From assembly GCA_003023785.1 (NCBI GenBank), contig PXRS01000009.1:1-63490 (forward strand): a DNA stretch of 63,490 bases, read 5' to 3'. The translations under genes and the position numbers were made by a program. Numbering within the stretch: the first letter of the stretch is position 1; every line of letters begins with the position of its first letter. The notes beneath the pieces are model-generated. The model saw only the letters and a program-made list of their open reading frames with translations, made no database searches and was not told the origin of the DNA. Source of the DNA: Halobacteriales archaeon QS_5_68_33 (GTDB taxonomy: Archaea > Halobacteriota > Halobacteria > Halobacteriales > Haloarculaceae). Positions 49,459 through 58,544 of this stretch are shown here, one piece after another.

Positions 49459-50718
49459 CAGCGTCGCGACGGCGGTGACGGCCGCGGCGGCGACCAGCAG
49501 GACCGTGCTGAACGCGGCGACGCGGGTGGCGAACTCCCGGTCGGGGCCGCCGAAGGTCAGGCCCGCCTTGACGAGGATGCTCGCGGCCGTCGCCAGCAGG
49601 ATGGCGAGGACGGCCTCCTCGGCGGTCAGGGGACCGCCCCGGTAGAGCAAGACGGCGGAGGTGGTCGCGCCCGCCGAGGAGACCAGCCCCGTGAGCGCCG
49701 CCGTCACGTAGAAGCCGGCGGTCCCGAACTGGCTGGCCGCGAGCCCGCCCGCGACGACCACCAGGAAGAAGAGCCCGCCGAACCCGAGGACGCTCCGCAG
49801 CGAGAACGGGCTCTCCAGGTCCATCTCCAGGTTCTCGCCCCAGTCGGCGGTCAGTGCCGCGATGACGAAACTGCCCAGGATCACCGCCCCGAGCGGGACG
49901 ACGGCGCCGACCAGCAGACCGGACTCGAGCGTGAACGCGAGGGCGATGGTGAGGTTGCGCGCGGCCATGGCCGCGTCGGCCAGGAGGATGGCCGCGACGG
50001 CGTAGGACCGCGTCTCCGGTCGCTGGCGGACGTGGTTCAGCATCGCGCCCACCACGGCGGTCGAGGAGGCCAGGCCGCCGAAAAAGCCCGTGACCGCGAT
50101 GCCACGGCTCCCGTAGGTCTGGACGACGGCGTAGTTGACGATGCCGATGCCGGCGACGGTGACGACGAGCAGCCAGATGACTCGCGGTTCGACCGTCACC
50201 GCGAGGCCGCCGGTGCCGATCTCGTAGCCGCCCGGCGGCAGGACCGGGTAGACGACGAAGGCGATGATGGCGAACTCCGCCGCCGACCGCAACTCCGCGC
50301 GCGACAGGCCCCAGGCGAACGAGTGCAACTCGCGTTTGAGCACCAGCAGCAGCGACGAGAGGACGGTCACCGTCACCGCCTCCAGCGGGAACTCGCTCGC
50401 GACGAGCACGCCGACGCCGTACGCCACCAGCAGCGACACCGACGTGGTCAGCGAGAGCCCGTCGATGTCGTCGTCGAGCATCGCCTGGACCGCGACCAGC
50501 ACCCCCTGGACGATCACCAGGGCGCCGCCGACCACCACCAGCGACTCCACGTCCACGATGGTGAAGACCGCGCCGAGCAGACTCGTCAGCGAGAACGTCC
50601 TGATGCCCGCGGACTTGTGTGACCACTCCCGCTCGAGGCCGAGAAAGAGACCCAGCGCACCCGCCAGGACGACCTGTGCGACCTCGCTGTCCAGCGGGAG
50701 TTGGGCCAGCGACTGCAC
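49456..50718 (-). CDS. MgtC/SapB-DUF4010 membrane protein
   Basis: A 420-residue protein with about a dozen hydrophobic helices. The N-terminal MgtC-like part includes LGLFLGLEREWSHKSAGIRTFSLTSLLGA and the C-terminal DUF4010 part includes FFGGLASSTAVVGAML and LTGLVSSAGATTSAVLLY. Related proteins are linked to Mg or envelope stress, but archaeal function is unknown. ATG 50718. The stop coincides with an element's target triplet. Confidence 0.88.
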   Translation of the reverse strand: MQSLAQLPLDSEVAQVVLAGALGLFLGLEREWSHKSAGIRTFSLTSLLGAVFTIVDVESLVVVGGALVIVQGVLVAVQAMLDDDIDGLSLTTSVSLLVAYGVGVLVASEFPLEAVTVTVLSSLLLVLKRELHSFAWGLSRAELRSAAEFAIIAFVVYPVLPPGGYEIGTGGLAVTVEPRVIWLLVVTVAGIGIVNYAVVQTYGSRGIAVTGFFGGLASSTAVVGAMLNHVRQRPETRSYAVAAILLADAAMAARNLTIALAFTLESGLLVGAVVPLGAVILGSFVIAALTADWGENLEMDLESPFSLRSVLGFGGLFFLVVVAGGLAASQFGTAGFYVTAALTGLVSSAGATTSAVLLYRGGPLTAEEAVLAILLATAASILVKAGLTFGGPDREFATRVAAFSTVLLVAAAAVTAVATL

Positions 50719-50765
50719 CTCTCATCGTAGTCCGGCTTTTGAGGGGTCCGAGAGATGGGGCCGGC

Positions 50766-51016
50766 ATGGTCTCCTTCGAGTTCGACGTCGACTGGCGATA
50801 CACCGCCTGGGTCGGGTTCGGGGCCGTCCTCGCCATCGTGTTCTACTACTCGACGCGGCGGATCAACGGACTGATCCAGGAACGGGTCGGCCAGCGGACG
50901 GTCCCGGCGGCATGGACCCGGTGTACCTGCCGCGGTCCGGGCCCGCGGACGTCGGGTCGACGACGGGCAGGGACCCCGCGAGCGGGTCGCCCGAAGAAGG
51001 GGACGACTCCCCCTAG
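50766..51016 (+). pseudogene. Small membrane protein gene with apparent frameshift
   Basis: From ATG 50766 the frame MVSFEFDVDWRYTAWVGFGAVLAIVFYYSTRRI has one membrane helix and runs to QRTVPA. After about 50905 the same frame becomes Arg/Cys-rich and would overlap the convergent padR gene by 68 bases to 51080. In the alternative frame a plausible tail (MDPVYLPRSGPADVGSTTGR to DDSP) ends TAG at 51014-51016, just at the padR end. A one-base indel in the genome or the read would explain this. Confidence 0.55.
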
Positions 51017-51288
51017 AGGTCGACGTACTTGTTCTCCCACTCGCGGCGCGCCTCTATCTCGCGGCGCCCGCGCCGGGTGAGACTGTAGAAGTTGGTTCGG
51101 CGGTCGCGCTGTCCTTTCTCGACGAGACCCTTGTCGACGAGCGTATCGAGGTTCGGATAGAGCCGTCCGTGGTGGATCTCCTTCTCGTAGTACCCCTCCA
51201 GCTCCTCTTTTATCGCGAGACCGTGTGGTTCCTCCTTACCGGCGATCGTGTACAGCAGGTCACGCTGGAATCCTGTCAGGTCGTACAT
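51013..51288 (-). CDS. PadR family transcriptional regulator
   Basis: A 91-residue winged-helix repressor: MYDLTGFQRDLLYTIAGKEEPHGLAIKEELE then YYEKEIHHGRLYPNLDTLVDKGLV, the PadR hallmark. The C-terminus is short, so it is a one-domain form. A TATA box (TTTATTTATATTC, about 51318-51330) lies 30-40 bases upstream on the minus strand. Between it and the ATG is a partly palindromic GTAAGTTAC that could be an operator. Target genes unknown. Confidence 0.9.
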   Translation of the reverse strand: MYDLTGFQRDLLYTIAGKEEPHGLAIKEELEGYYEKEIHHGRLYPNLDTLVDKGLVEKGQRDRRTNFYSLTRRGRREIEARREWENKYVDL

Positions 51289-51859
51289 CGGTAAGTTACA
51301 CTCGCCAGTTAGTATCGAATATAAATAAAGATGACGCTCCGCGGGCGAGTTCGGTTCACTCCCGGTGTGTGTGGCCGGTCACCGCCGAGCCAGTACAACT
51401 AACGGGCCTGATGGAAACGCCGCTCCCGTCGTATTCGCGTTGTATCACGAATCGAAAACCCGGGTCCGGACCGTCGCCTCGTTCGGACCTGACTAATACA
51501 TGACAAATACATCAGTTGACGGCAGGATCCGTCGGATACGTACCGGTTCGGCCGCCGTTCAAACACATCCGGAGAACTGTCGGACGAATGCGGGGCTACG
51601 GGACGTAGCGTCGAAAGGAATGGAAAGCGAAACGCGTGGGGAAAAACCCACGCGCACGCTTGCCGCCCTGAATTGGTCCCCGCTGACGCTTCGGCCCTCC
51701 AAGCGAAGCGTCACGTGACACTACCCGGTGGGAATCACTTAAACTTACCGACCTCACCCCGGGCGGAGACTCCCCCGGCCGGCGGTTGCGTCGGGTGAAT
51801 GCCGACGGGATTCCCGCCGGACCGGGCCCGTTTTGAGGGTGGCGGCGCTACGGGGGGCC
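51289..51859. other. 570-bp intergenic region with two strong hairpins
   Basis: The first 300 bases hold the padR promoter and nothing else I can support. The hairpin CGCGTGGG-GAAAAA-CCCACGCG spans 51633-51654. A second, with 10-base perfect arms (TGACGCTTCG...CGAAGCGTCA), spans 51684-51713. A frame 51500-51718 is open but not convincing. A minus-strand TATA-like GTTTAAGTG (about 51738-51746) could drive a structured RNA through both hairpins. Confidence 0.5.
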
Positions 51860-52579
51860 ATGAGGGTTCGCGGCGAACGCGAGTGCAAGGGCTGTGGGAC
51901 ACGCTGGTCGTACTACGACACGGGGGGCATCACCTGTCCGGAGTGTGGGAGCGTCCGCAGCGTCGGCGTCGACGACCGGACCGAACACACCGCCAGCGCC
52001 GCCGAGTTCGACCTGACGACTGTCCGCGGGCTGGTCGACGACGTCACCCTGGCGGAACTGGCCGGGGAGGTCGAGTCCGCGTGTGCCGACCACGTCCGCC
52101 GCGTCGGGTTCGTCCACGCCGGCGAGATGCTCGTCCTCGACGACGAGTACCTGGCGGCCGCGGAGTTGCGCCACGTCGCCGCCGACGTGGGGCGCGCGAT
52201 GCGCGTCTCCGACGCCGAGGAAGCCTACTTCTTCGAGTTGCTCGCGAGCGCCGACCGGGGCGACCGGCCGGCGCCCGCCGAAGTGCCCGACTCGCTACGG
52301 AGCGCGCGCGGCCTCGCGGCCGCCGAGGCCGTCGACGCCTACGGAACCGAGGTGCGGCGCTACCTGGAGGACCACCCGGACCGGACGGCGAGCACGCTGC
52401 TGGGTCAGCTGGACGCCCACCGGAAGCGCGTCGCGGCGCTCGACGGGGACGTCTCGCCCCGGACCGCCGAACGGCTCGTCCGGGTCGCCCGGGACGTCGG
52501 CCGCGCCGTCGCCGAGGACGACGAGAGCGCGCTGGCCCGTGCACGGAAGCGTCTCGACGACCTCTCGGTCGAGGTCTAG
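51860..52579 (+). CDS. DUF7117-like protein with N-terminal zinc ribbon
   Basis: A 239-residue protein. The N-terminus MRVRGERECKGCGTRWSYYDTGGITCPECGS is a TFIIB-like zinc ribbon (CKGC...CPEC). The rest is helical and acidic, with no catalytic motif. It matches a conserved haloarchaeal family of unknown function. Its TAG stop overlaps the convergent folD stop by four bases. Confidence 0.78.
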   Translation: MRVRGERECKGCGTRWSYYDTGGITCPECGSVRSVGVDDRTEHTASAAEFDLTTVRGLVDDVTLAELAGEVESACADHVRRVGFVHAGEMLVLDDEYLAAAELRHVAADVGRAMRVSDAEEAYFFELLASADRGDRPAPAEVPDSLRSARGLAAAEAVDAYGTEVRRYLEDHPDRTASTLLGQLDAHRKRVAALDGDVSPRTAERLVRVARDVGRAVAEDDESALARARKRLDDLSVEV

Positions 52580-53511
52580 AGCGAGACGTCGACGCCCGAG
52601 CGCAGGCTCGCCGCCGTGACGGTGTTGTACAGCAACATCGCGCGGGTCATCGGCCCGACGCCGCCGGGGACCGGCGTGATCGCGCTCGCCGTCTCCCGGA
52701 CGCTCTCGAAGTCGACGTCGCCCACCAGTTCGTACCCCTTCTCGTTGTCGGCCTCGTCAGACTTCGTCTGACTGCCCTCCGAACCCTGTTCGGAGACGTC
52801 GACCTGGTTGATGCCCACGTCGACGACGACGGCACCGTCCTTGACCATCGAGGCGTCGATCATCCCCGGCACGCCCGCGGCAGCGACGAGGATGTCGGCC
52901 TCCCGGGTCCTGGCAGCCAGGTCCGCAGTCCGTGAGTGACAGACCGTCGTCGTGGCGTTGCCCCCCTCGGCCTTCTGGATGAGGAGGTTCGCCATCGGCT
53001 TGCCGACGAGTCGCGAGCGGCCGACGACGACGGCCTCCTTTCCCTCGGGGTCGACGCCCGCCTCCTCTAAGAGCACCTGAACGCCGTGGGGCGTACAGGG
53101 TTTGTAACGGGTCTCGCCCGCGACGAGGCGGCCGATGTTCTCGGGATGGAGGCCGTCGACGTCCTTCTCCGGGTCGAGCGACCGCAGCACGCGCCCGCTG
53201 TCGACGTGGTCGGGCGTCGGCATCTGGACGAGGACCCCGTCGACGTCGTCGTCAGCGTTCAACTCCTCGATGGTGTCGTACAGTTCCTCGGCGGGCGCCT
53301 CCGGGTCGAGTTCGGCGTCGGCCGTGGCGATACCGACCTCCTCGCAGTCGTTCTGTTTCATCGAGACGTACGTCTCGCTCGCCGGGTCGGTGCTCATCAG
53401 GACCGTCGCCAGGCGGGGCGTGACGCCCGCCGCTTCGAGTTCGTCGACCGCCGCGGCGACGTCCCCGCGGACCGACTCGGCCACCGCGTTGCCGTCGATT
53501 ATCTCCGTCAT
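52576..53511 (-). CDS. folD: FolD methylene-H4folate dehydrogenase/cyclohydrolase
   Basis: A 311-residue bifunctional enzyme converting 5,10-methylene- to 10-formyl-tetrahydrofolate. The catalytic Tyr/Lys region is SETYVSMKQNDCEEVGI, with the QMPTPDHV substrate loop. The NADP loop is VVVGRSRLVGKPMANLL, and TPVPGGVGPMTRAML ends the enzyme. Between VVVDVGINQVDV and EKGYELVGDVDF there is an extra stretch (SEQGSEGSQTKSDEADN) absent from ordinary FolD; its DNA is palindromic. ATG 53511 (MTEIIDG) is preferred over an upstream GTG/ATG. Confidence 0.93.
   Translation of the reverse strand: MTEIIDGNAVAESVRGDVAAAVDELEAAGVTPRLATVLMSTDPASETYVSMKQNDCEEVGIATADAELDPEAPAEELYDTIEELNADDDVDGVLVQMPTPDHVDSGRVLRSLDPEKDVDGLHPENIGRLVAGETRYKPCTPHGVQVLLEEAGVDPEGKEAVVVGRSRLVGKPMANLLIQKAEGGNATTTVCHSRTADLAARTREADILVAAAGVPGMIDASMVKDGAVVVDVGINQVDVSEQGSEGSQTKSDEADNEKGYELVGDVDFESVRETASAITPVPGGVGPMTRAMLLYNTVTAASLRSGVDVSL
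52756..52795. repeat. In-frame palindromic insertion in folD
   Basis: Two hairpins lie side by side: GTCAGAC-TTC-GTCTGAC (52756-52772) and CTCCGAA-CCCTG-TTCGGAG (52777-52795). The first shares its arm with the palindrome in the DUF2070 gene at 3736-3760. The insertion keeps the frame and adds about 15-17 residues at a surface loop. Confidence 0.65.
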
Positions 53512-53585
53512 ACGCGTCACCGCGTCGGGCACTCCTATGAAGGTCCCGAAGTGTCACGATTCCCGCAGACATAGCCGACAGCGTC

Positions 53586-53613
53586 GACACGGTCGGGACC
53601 GCCGACCGTATCA
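53586..53613. repeat. Collapsed palindromic element at moeA stop codon
   Basis: GACACGGTCGGGACC is followed immediately by GCCGACCGTA and TCA. It looks like a family A element with the whole interior removed. The TCA (53611-53613) is the moeA stop codon. Confidence 0.55.
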
Positions 53614-54864
53614 GGTCTCGACGGCCGTATACGGCACGACGTCGACCCGGTCGTCCGCTCGCAGGTCCCCGTCGGTGAGCACGAACCCGTCGGCGGCCGC
53701 GAGGCGGGCACAGGTCGACACGCGGCGGGGCCGAAACCGCTCGCCGTAGAGGTCAACCGTCGACGTAGCGTGTCCGAACGGAACAACGCGCACCGTCTCC
53801 CTCTCCGGGCCGTCGCTTCCATGCACCGGGCCGCCGCTCCCGTCCACCAGTTCGACGGGGACGACGAACGTCAACTCCTGGTCGGGGACGGGCAGGTCAC
53901 AGGCCATTCGTCCGCGGAGCGCCGGCACCCGCTGGCGGCCGACGAACAGCGGCCGGAGGAAAAGCGTCGCGCTCGAAAACGCCGCGCCGGGTGGCCCGGG
54001 CAGGGACGCGACGGCCGTCCCCGAGTCCGGGAGCCACGCGACGGTCGTGTTCGACCCCGGACGGAGGGGAACGTCACGGACCCGCACCTCGGCCGCCTCG
54101 CCGAGGACGCCCGCCGTCTCGTCGGTGCGCCCGACGCCCGTGCCGCCCGTGGTCACGACGACGTCGTGGTCGGTCGCGAGCGCGGCGACCCGTTCGCCCG
54201 CTCTGTCGGGGTCGTCCGGGACGCTCCCCGCGAGCGCGGGCGTTCCGCCCCACGCCCGGACGAGGTTCGCCAGCGTCTCGGAGTCCCGGTCCGGTTCGCG
54301 CCCCTCGTATATCTCCGTCCCGGTCGCGAGGAGCGCCGCCGAGAGACGCGGCCGGACGGGGGCCGCGTCGCGGCCTATGTCACGCAGGAGCGCGGCGTCG
54401 CGCGGAGCGAGCCGCCGGCCGGCGTCGAGGGCCGTCTCGCCCGCCGCGACGACGCTGCCGCGCTCGACGACGTTCGCCCCGGTATCGACCGGGATCGACC
54501 GGAGAGCGTCGTCCCCGACGCGTGCGTCCTCCCGGGGGATCACGGCGTCTGCGCCCGCGGGGAGCGGCCCCCCGGTCGCGACGCGGCGAGCGGTCCCGCG
54601 CTCGTGTTCGGGCGCCTCGTCCCCCGGCGTGGCCCGTTCTTCCGCGAGCGAGAGCGGCGGGTCGTCGCCGGCTGTCACGGCGAACCCGTCCATCGTCGCG
54701 TGACTCAGCGGGGGAACGTCGCGCTCGGCCACGACCGGCGCGGCGAGGACGCGCCCGGCCAGCCGGTCGAGCGGGGCCTCCTCGGGGCCGCCGCCGAGCA
54801 GTTTCGCCCTGAGCGAGGCGAGCGCCGCCCGGGCCCGCTCCCGTGTCGTTGCGGGTGTCTCCAT
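53611..54864 (-). CDS. moeA: Molybdopterin molybdenumtransferase
   Basis: A 417-residue MoeA protein that inserts molybdate into molybdopterin. The N-terminal DVPPLSHATMDGFAV and GGPLPAGADAVIPREDA are typical, and the MPT/ADP-binding core has LLATGTEI and VVTTGGTGVGRTDET. The C-terminal barrel domain is present. It is divergent from a molybdenum hydroxylase operon at 55023, which needs this cofactor. A TATA-like CCTACAAGTG about 28 bases upstream of ATG 54864 fits a leaderless message. Confidence 0.93.
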   Translation of the reverse strand: METPATTRERARAALASLRAKLLGGGPEEAPLDRLAGRVLAAPVVAERDVPPLSHATMDGFAVTAGDDPPLSLAEERATPGDEAPEHERGTARRVATGGPLPAGADAVIPREDARVGDDALRSIPVDTGANVVERGSVVAAGETALDAGRRLAPRDAALLRDIGRDAAPVRPRLSAALLATGTEIYEGREPDRDSETLANLVRAWGGTPALAGSVPDDPDRAGERVAALATDHDVVVTTGGTGVGRTDETAGVLGEAAEVRVRDVPLRPGSNTTVAWLPDSGTAVASLPGPPGAAFSSATLFLRPLFVGRQRVPALRGRMACDLPVPDQELTFVVPVELVDGSGGPVHGSDGPERETVRVVPFGHATSTVDLYGERFRPRRVSTCARLAAADGFVLTDGDLRADDRVDVVPYTAVET

Positions 54865-55022
54865 GCTCGTTCTTTCGGGAGACTGGCACTTGTAGGTTCG
54901 ACTCCCGCCGCCGGCCACGTCGTGACGGAAATTCTATAGGAATGTTTAATGGACTTTCATCCCACTACCGTGCGTGAGGGAGTGAGATGAAAACACACGC
55001 ACGCGGACACGGGAACTGAACC

Positions 55023-55619
55023 GTGGAGTTCGACGGTACAGTTTCGATCGAGGGAGTGACGATGGACGAGGTCTGGCTGGCGCTGTCGGACCCCGTCATG
55101 ATCAAGCAGGCGCTGCCGGGGTGTCAGTTCCTGGTCGAGGTGGAGGAGGGTGACGTCGACTTCGACGCCCTGGCGGCGTCGGCGCCCGACGAGGACCCGC
55201 CGACGCTGCCCGAGGCCTCGCCGGAGGACATCGCGGAACGTGCGTTCGTCGAGGGCGGGCGGTACGCCGCCCTGATGGAGATAAGCGTCGGGAGCGTCTC
55301 GCCGAGTTTCGAGACCGTCGTGACGATAGAGGAGCGCGAGTTCCCGCACATGTACGCCGGCGGCGAGGGCAGCGCCTCGAACTCCTCGTTCGAGATGTCC
55401 TCGTGGATGGACCTCGTCGAGACCGAGGACGGCGTCGACGTGGAGTGGGGGGCCGAGGCCGACGTGTTCGGCCGGGTCGCCCAGATGGGCCAGCGGGTCA
55501 TCAACCCCGTGGCCAACCGCGTCGTCGGGCGCTTTTTCGACAGCGTCGAGTCACAGATCAGCGACGTCAGTACCGACGACTCGTCGGGTCTCCGCGACCG
55601 CGTTTCCGGACTGTTCTAA
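55023..55619 (+). CDS. CoxG-like SRPBCC protein
   Basis: A 198-residue CoxG/SRPBCC-fold protein: MEFDGTVSIEGVTMDEVWLALSDPVMIKQALPGCQ is the family start, and the end VARRV-like FGRVAQMGQRVINPVANRVVGRFFD matches the CoxG helix. An Asp/Glu-rich insertion (about residues 45-75) is haloarchaeal. CoxG-type proteins assist recruitment or maturation of CO-dehydrogenase-like enzymes at the membrane. GTG 55023. First gene of the G-S-L-M operon; the TATA region is near 54940. Confidence 0.85.
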   Translation: MEFDGTVSIEGVTMDEVWLALSDPVMIKQALPGCQFLVEVEEGDVDFDALAASAPDEDPPTLPEASPEDIAERAFVEGGRYAALMEISVGSVSPSFETVVTIEEREFPHMYAGGEGSASNSSFEMSSWMDLVETEDGVDVEWGAEADVFGRVAQMGQRVINPVANRVVGRFFDSVESQISDVSTDDSSGLRDRVSGLF

Positions 55620-55621
55620 CA

Positions 55622-56131
55622 ATGGAACGAGATATCACGCTCACGGTAAACGGCACCGAACACGAACTCAGCGTCGAACCGCGCACGCTCCTGATCCACG
55701 CTCTTCGCGACGAAATGGGGTATACCGGCCCGAACGTCGGCTGCGAGAGCAGCACGTGCGGCACCTGTACCGTCCACGTGGACGGGAAGGCCGTCAAGGC
55801 CTGTACCGAACTCGCGGTCCGGGCCGAGGGCTCGGAGATAACGACCATCGAGGCTCTGAACGAGGACGGCGAACTCCACCCCCTTCAGGAGAGCTTCCAG
55901 GAGGAACACGGCCTCCAGTGTGGCTACTGCACGCCGGGGATGGTCATGACGGCCGCGGAGTTCCTGGAGGAGGAACCCGACCCCGACCGCGAGGAGATCC
56001 GCGAGGCGCTGGAGGGCAACCTCTGTCGCTGTACCGGCTACCAGAACATCGTCAACGCCGTCGAAACCGGCGCGGAGAAGATGCGCACCGAGACGGCCGC
56101 GGACGGCGGCACCGTCGAGGGGGGTGACTGA
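55622..56131 (+). CDS. Molybdenum hydroxylase small subunit, 2x[2Fe-2S] (CoxS-like)
   Basis: A 169-residue iron-sulfur subunit. The plant-type cluster is [21 protein letters not shown] and the second cluster is QCGYCTPGM...[10 protein letters not shown]. It carries electrons from the Mo site to FAD. It starts two bases after the CoxG stop and overlaps the large-subunit start by eight bases. Confidence 0.95.
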   Translation: MERDITLTVNGTEHELSVEPRTLLIHALRDEMGYTGPNVGCESSTCGTCTVHVDGKAVKACTELAVRAEGSEITTIEALNEDGELHPLQESFQEEHGLQCGYCTPGMVMTAAEFLEEEPDPDREEIREALEGNLCRCTGYQNIVNAVETGAEKMRTETAADGGTVEGGD

Positions 56132-58544
56132 GATGGCGACCGAGGAGCGACGGTCCGGCCCCGACGGGGTCGAGACCGTCGACGCCGACGACGTCGACGC
56201 CGCCGACATCCTCGGGTCCGCCATCGAGCGCCGGGAGGACCCCTCGCTGCTGACGGGCGACGCCGAGTACACCGACGACATCCAGTTGCCCGACAGCGCC
56301 CACGCAGCCATCCTGCGCAGCCAGTACGCCCACGCCCGCATCGAGGGGATCGACACGAGCGAGGCCGAGGCGATGGACGACGTCGTCGACGTCTTCACCG
56401 CGGAAGACATCGACGTCCCCGGGAACCTCCCGACGGCCTGGGACCTCGACACGCTCCGGACCGTCGACCACCCCGTGCTCGCCGAGGACCGGATCAGGTA
56501 CCAGGGCGACGCGCTCGCCGTCGTCGTCGCCGAGGAGCGCTACCAGGCCCACGACGCCGTCGACCGCATCGACGTCGACTACGACCGCCTCGAAGCGGTG
56601 ACCGACCCGGAGACGGCGCTCGACGACGACGCGCCGGTCGTCCACGAGGAGGAGGGGACCAACACCGCCTTCGACTGGGAGATCGGCGACGCCGACGAGA
56701 CGGACGCGGCCTTCGCCGAGGCCGACCACGCCGTCGGGATCGACGTGACGAACCAGTTGCTCATCCCGAACGCGATGGAGCCGCGGGCGGCCATCGCGGA
56801 CTACGACGACTCGGACGACGAACTGACGCTCCACATGACCACCCAGAACCCGCACGTCCACCGCCTGCTGCTGTCGGGGGTCATCGACCACCCCGAGCAC
56901 AAACTGCGGGTGCGGGCGCCGGACGTCGGCGGCGGGTTCGGCTCGAAGATCCACCACTACGCCGACGAGGCGCTGGTCGCCCTCGCGGCAAAGCGGGCCG
57001 AGCGGCCGGTCAAGTGGCAGGCCACCCGCACCGAGACCTACCTCACCGACGCCCAGGGGCGGGGCCACGAGACCCACGCCGAACTCGCCGTCGACGACGA
57101 CGGCACCATCCGCGGGTTGCGCGTCGACACCGCGGCCAACATGGGCGCGTACCTCTCGACGTTCGCGCCCGCCGTCCCCACCTACCTCTACGGGACGCTC
57201 CTCTCGGGGCAGTACGACATCCCCGCGATCCACTGCGAGGTGTCGGGGGTGTTCACGAACGTCCCGCCGGTCGACGCCTACCGGGGCGCGGGTCGGCCCG
57301 AGGCGTCGTTCGTCGTCGAGCGCATCGTCAAGGAGGCGGCCGACGCCATCGGGATGGACCCCACCGAACTCCGCAGGCATAACTTCCCCGACCCCGACGA
57401 GTTCCCCCACGCGACCCCCGTCGCCATGGAGTACGACTCCGGCGACTACGACAAGACCCTGGACCGGGCGCTGGACCTCGTCGACTACGACGAGTTCCGC
57501 GAGCGCCAGGAGCGGGCCCGCGAGGAGGGCCGCTACATCGGCGTCGGCCTCTCGTGTTACATCGAGGCCTGCGGGCTGGCGCCCTCCGAACTTGTCGGTG
57601 AACTCGGCGCCGGCGCCGGCCTCTGGGAGAGCGGCCTCGTCCGCTTCACGCCGTCGGGCACTGTCAAGGCGGCCGTCGGCACCTCCGGGCACGGCCAGGG
57701 TCACGACACGACCTACGCTCAGGTCGTCGCCAACGAGCTCGGCGTCGACTACGACGACGTCGACGTCGACGAGGGCGACACGGACGCGCTCCCCCAGGGC
57801 ATGGGCACCTACGGCTCCCGCAGCGCGGCCGTCGGCGGGTCGGCGCTCGTCCAGAGCGCCCGGAAGGTCGTCGACAAGGCCCGGAAGATCGCCGCCCACC
57901 AGCTGGAGGCCGACCCCATCGACGTCGAGTTCGAGGACGGCGAGTTCTACGTCGCCGGCGCGCCCGACCGCTCGATGGGCGTTCAGGACGTCGCCCTGGA
58001 GGCCTACCTCGCCCACGACATCCCCGACGACATCGAACCCGGGCTTGAGGCGACGACGTTCTTCGACCCCGACAACTTCGTGTTCCCGTTCGGGACCCAC
58101 GTCGCGGTCGTCGAGGTCGACCCCGACACCGGGGAGATCGAGTTCGAGGACTACGTCGCGGTCGACGACGTGGGCAACCAGATCAACCCGAAGATCGTCG
58201 AGGGCCAGATCCACGGCGGCGTCGCCCAGGGCGTCGGCCAGGCGCTCTACGAGGGCGCCGAGTACGACGAGAACGGGCAACTGGTCACGGGGTCGATGCA
58301 GGACTACACCGTCCCCAAGGCCGAGCACATCCCGGACATGGAGACCGACAGCACGACCACGCCCTCGCCGGTCAACCCGCTGGGCGTCAAGGGCGTCGGC
58401 GAGGCCGGCACCATCGCCGCGCCACAGGCCGTCGTCAACGCCGTCGTCGACGCGCTGGAACCGTTCGGCGTCGAGGACATCGACATGCCGCTGACCAACG
58501 AGCGGGTCTGGCGGGCGGCCCACGGAAACGGAGGTGACAGCTGA
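56124..58544 (+). CDS. Molybdenum hydroxylase large subunit (form II CoxL-like)
   Basis: An 806-residue molybdopterin-binding subunit. Cofactor loops are VGGGFGSK (about 267-274), NPHVHR and GTSGHGQGHDT. The active-site loop is DAYRGAGRPE (about residue 385), which is form II, not the Cys-containing AYRCSFR of true CO dehydrogenase. The catalytic Glu is in GVGEAGTIAAP near the C-terminus. It oxidises an unknown substrate, likely an aldehyde or N-heterocycle. GTG 56124 or ATG 56133 may start it. Confidence 0.94.
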   Translation: MTEMATEERRSGPDGVETVDADDVDAADILGSAIERREDPSLLTGDAEYTDDIQLPDSAHAAILRSQYAHARIEGIDTSEAEAMDDVVDVFTAEDIDVPGNLPTAWDLDTLRTVDHPVLAEDRIRYQGDALAVVVAEERYQAHDAVDRIDVDYDRLEAVTDPETALDDDAPVVHEEEGTNTAFDWEIGDADETDAAFAEADHAVGIDVTNQLLIPNAMEPRAAIADYDDSDDELTLHMTTQNPHVHRLLLSGVIDHPEHKLRVRAPDVGGGFGSKIHHYADEALVALAAKRAERPVKWQATRTETYLTDAQGRGHETHAELAVDDDGTIRGLRVDTAANMGAYLSTFAPAVPTYLYGTLLSGQYDIPAIHCEVSGVFTNVPPVDAYRGAGRPEASFVVERIVKEAADAIGMDPTELRRHNFPDPDEFPHATPVAMEYDSGDYDKTLDRALDLVDYDEFRERQERAREEGRYIGVGLSCYIEACGLAPSELVGELGAGAGLWESGLVRFTPSGTVKAAVGTSGHGQGHDTTYAQVVANELGVDYDDVDVDEGDTDALPQGMGTYGSRSAAVGGSALVQSARKVVDKARKIAAHQLEADPIDVEFEDGEFYVAGAPDRSMGVQDVALEAYLAHDIPDDIEPGLEATTFFDPDNFVFPFGTHVAVVEVDPDTGEIEFEDYVAVDDVGNQINPKIVEGQIHGGVAQGVGQALYEGAEYDENGQLVTGSMQDYTVPKAEHIPDMETDSTTTPSPVNPLGVKGVGEAGTIAAPQAVVNAVVDALEPFGVEDIDMPLTNERVWRAAHGNGGDS

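Noticed and set aside
56124-58544. True aerobic CO dehydrogenase
   Set aside because: The active-site loop is AYRGAGR (form II) and lacks the Cys of AYRCSFR needed for the Cu-Mo centre.
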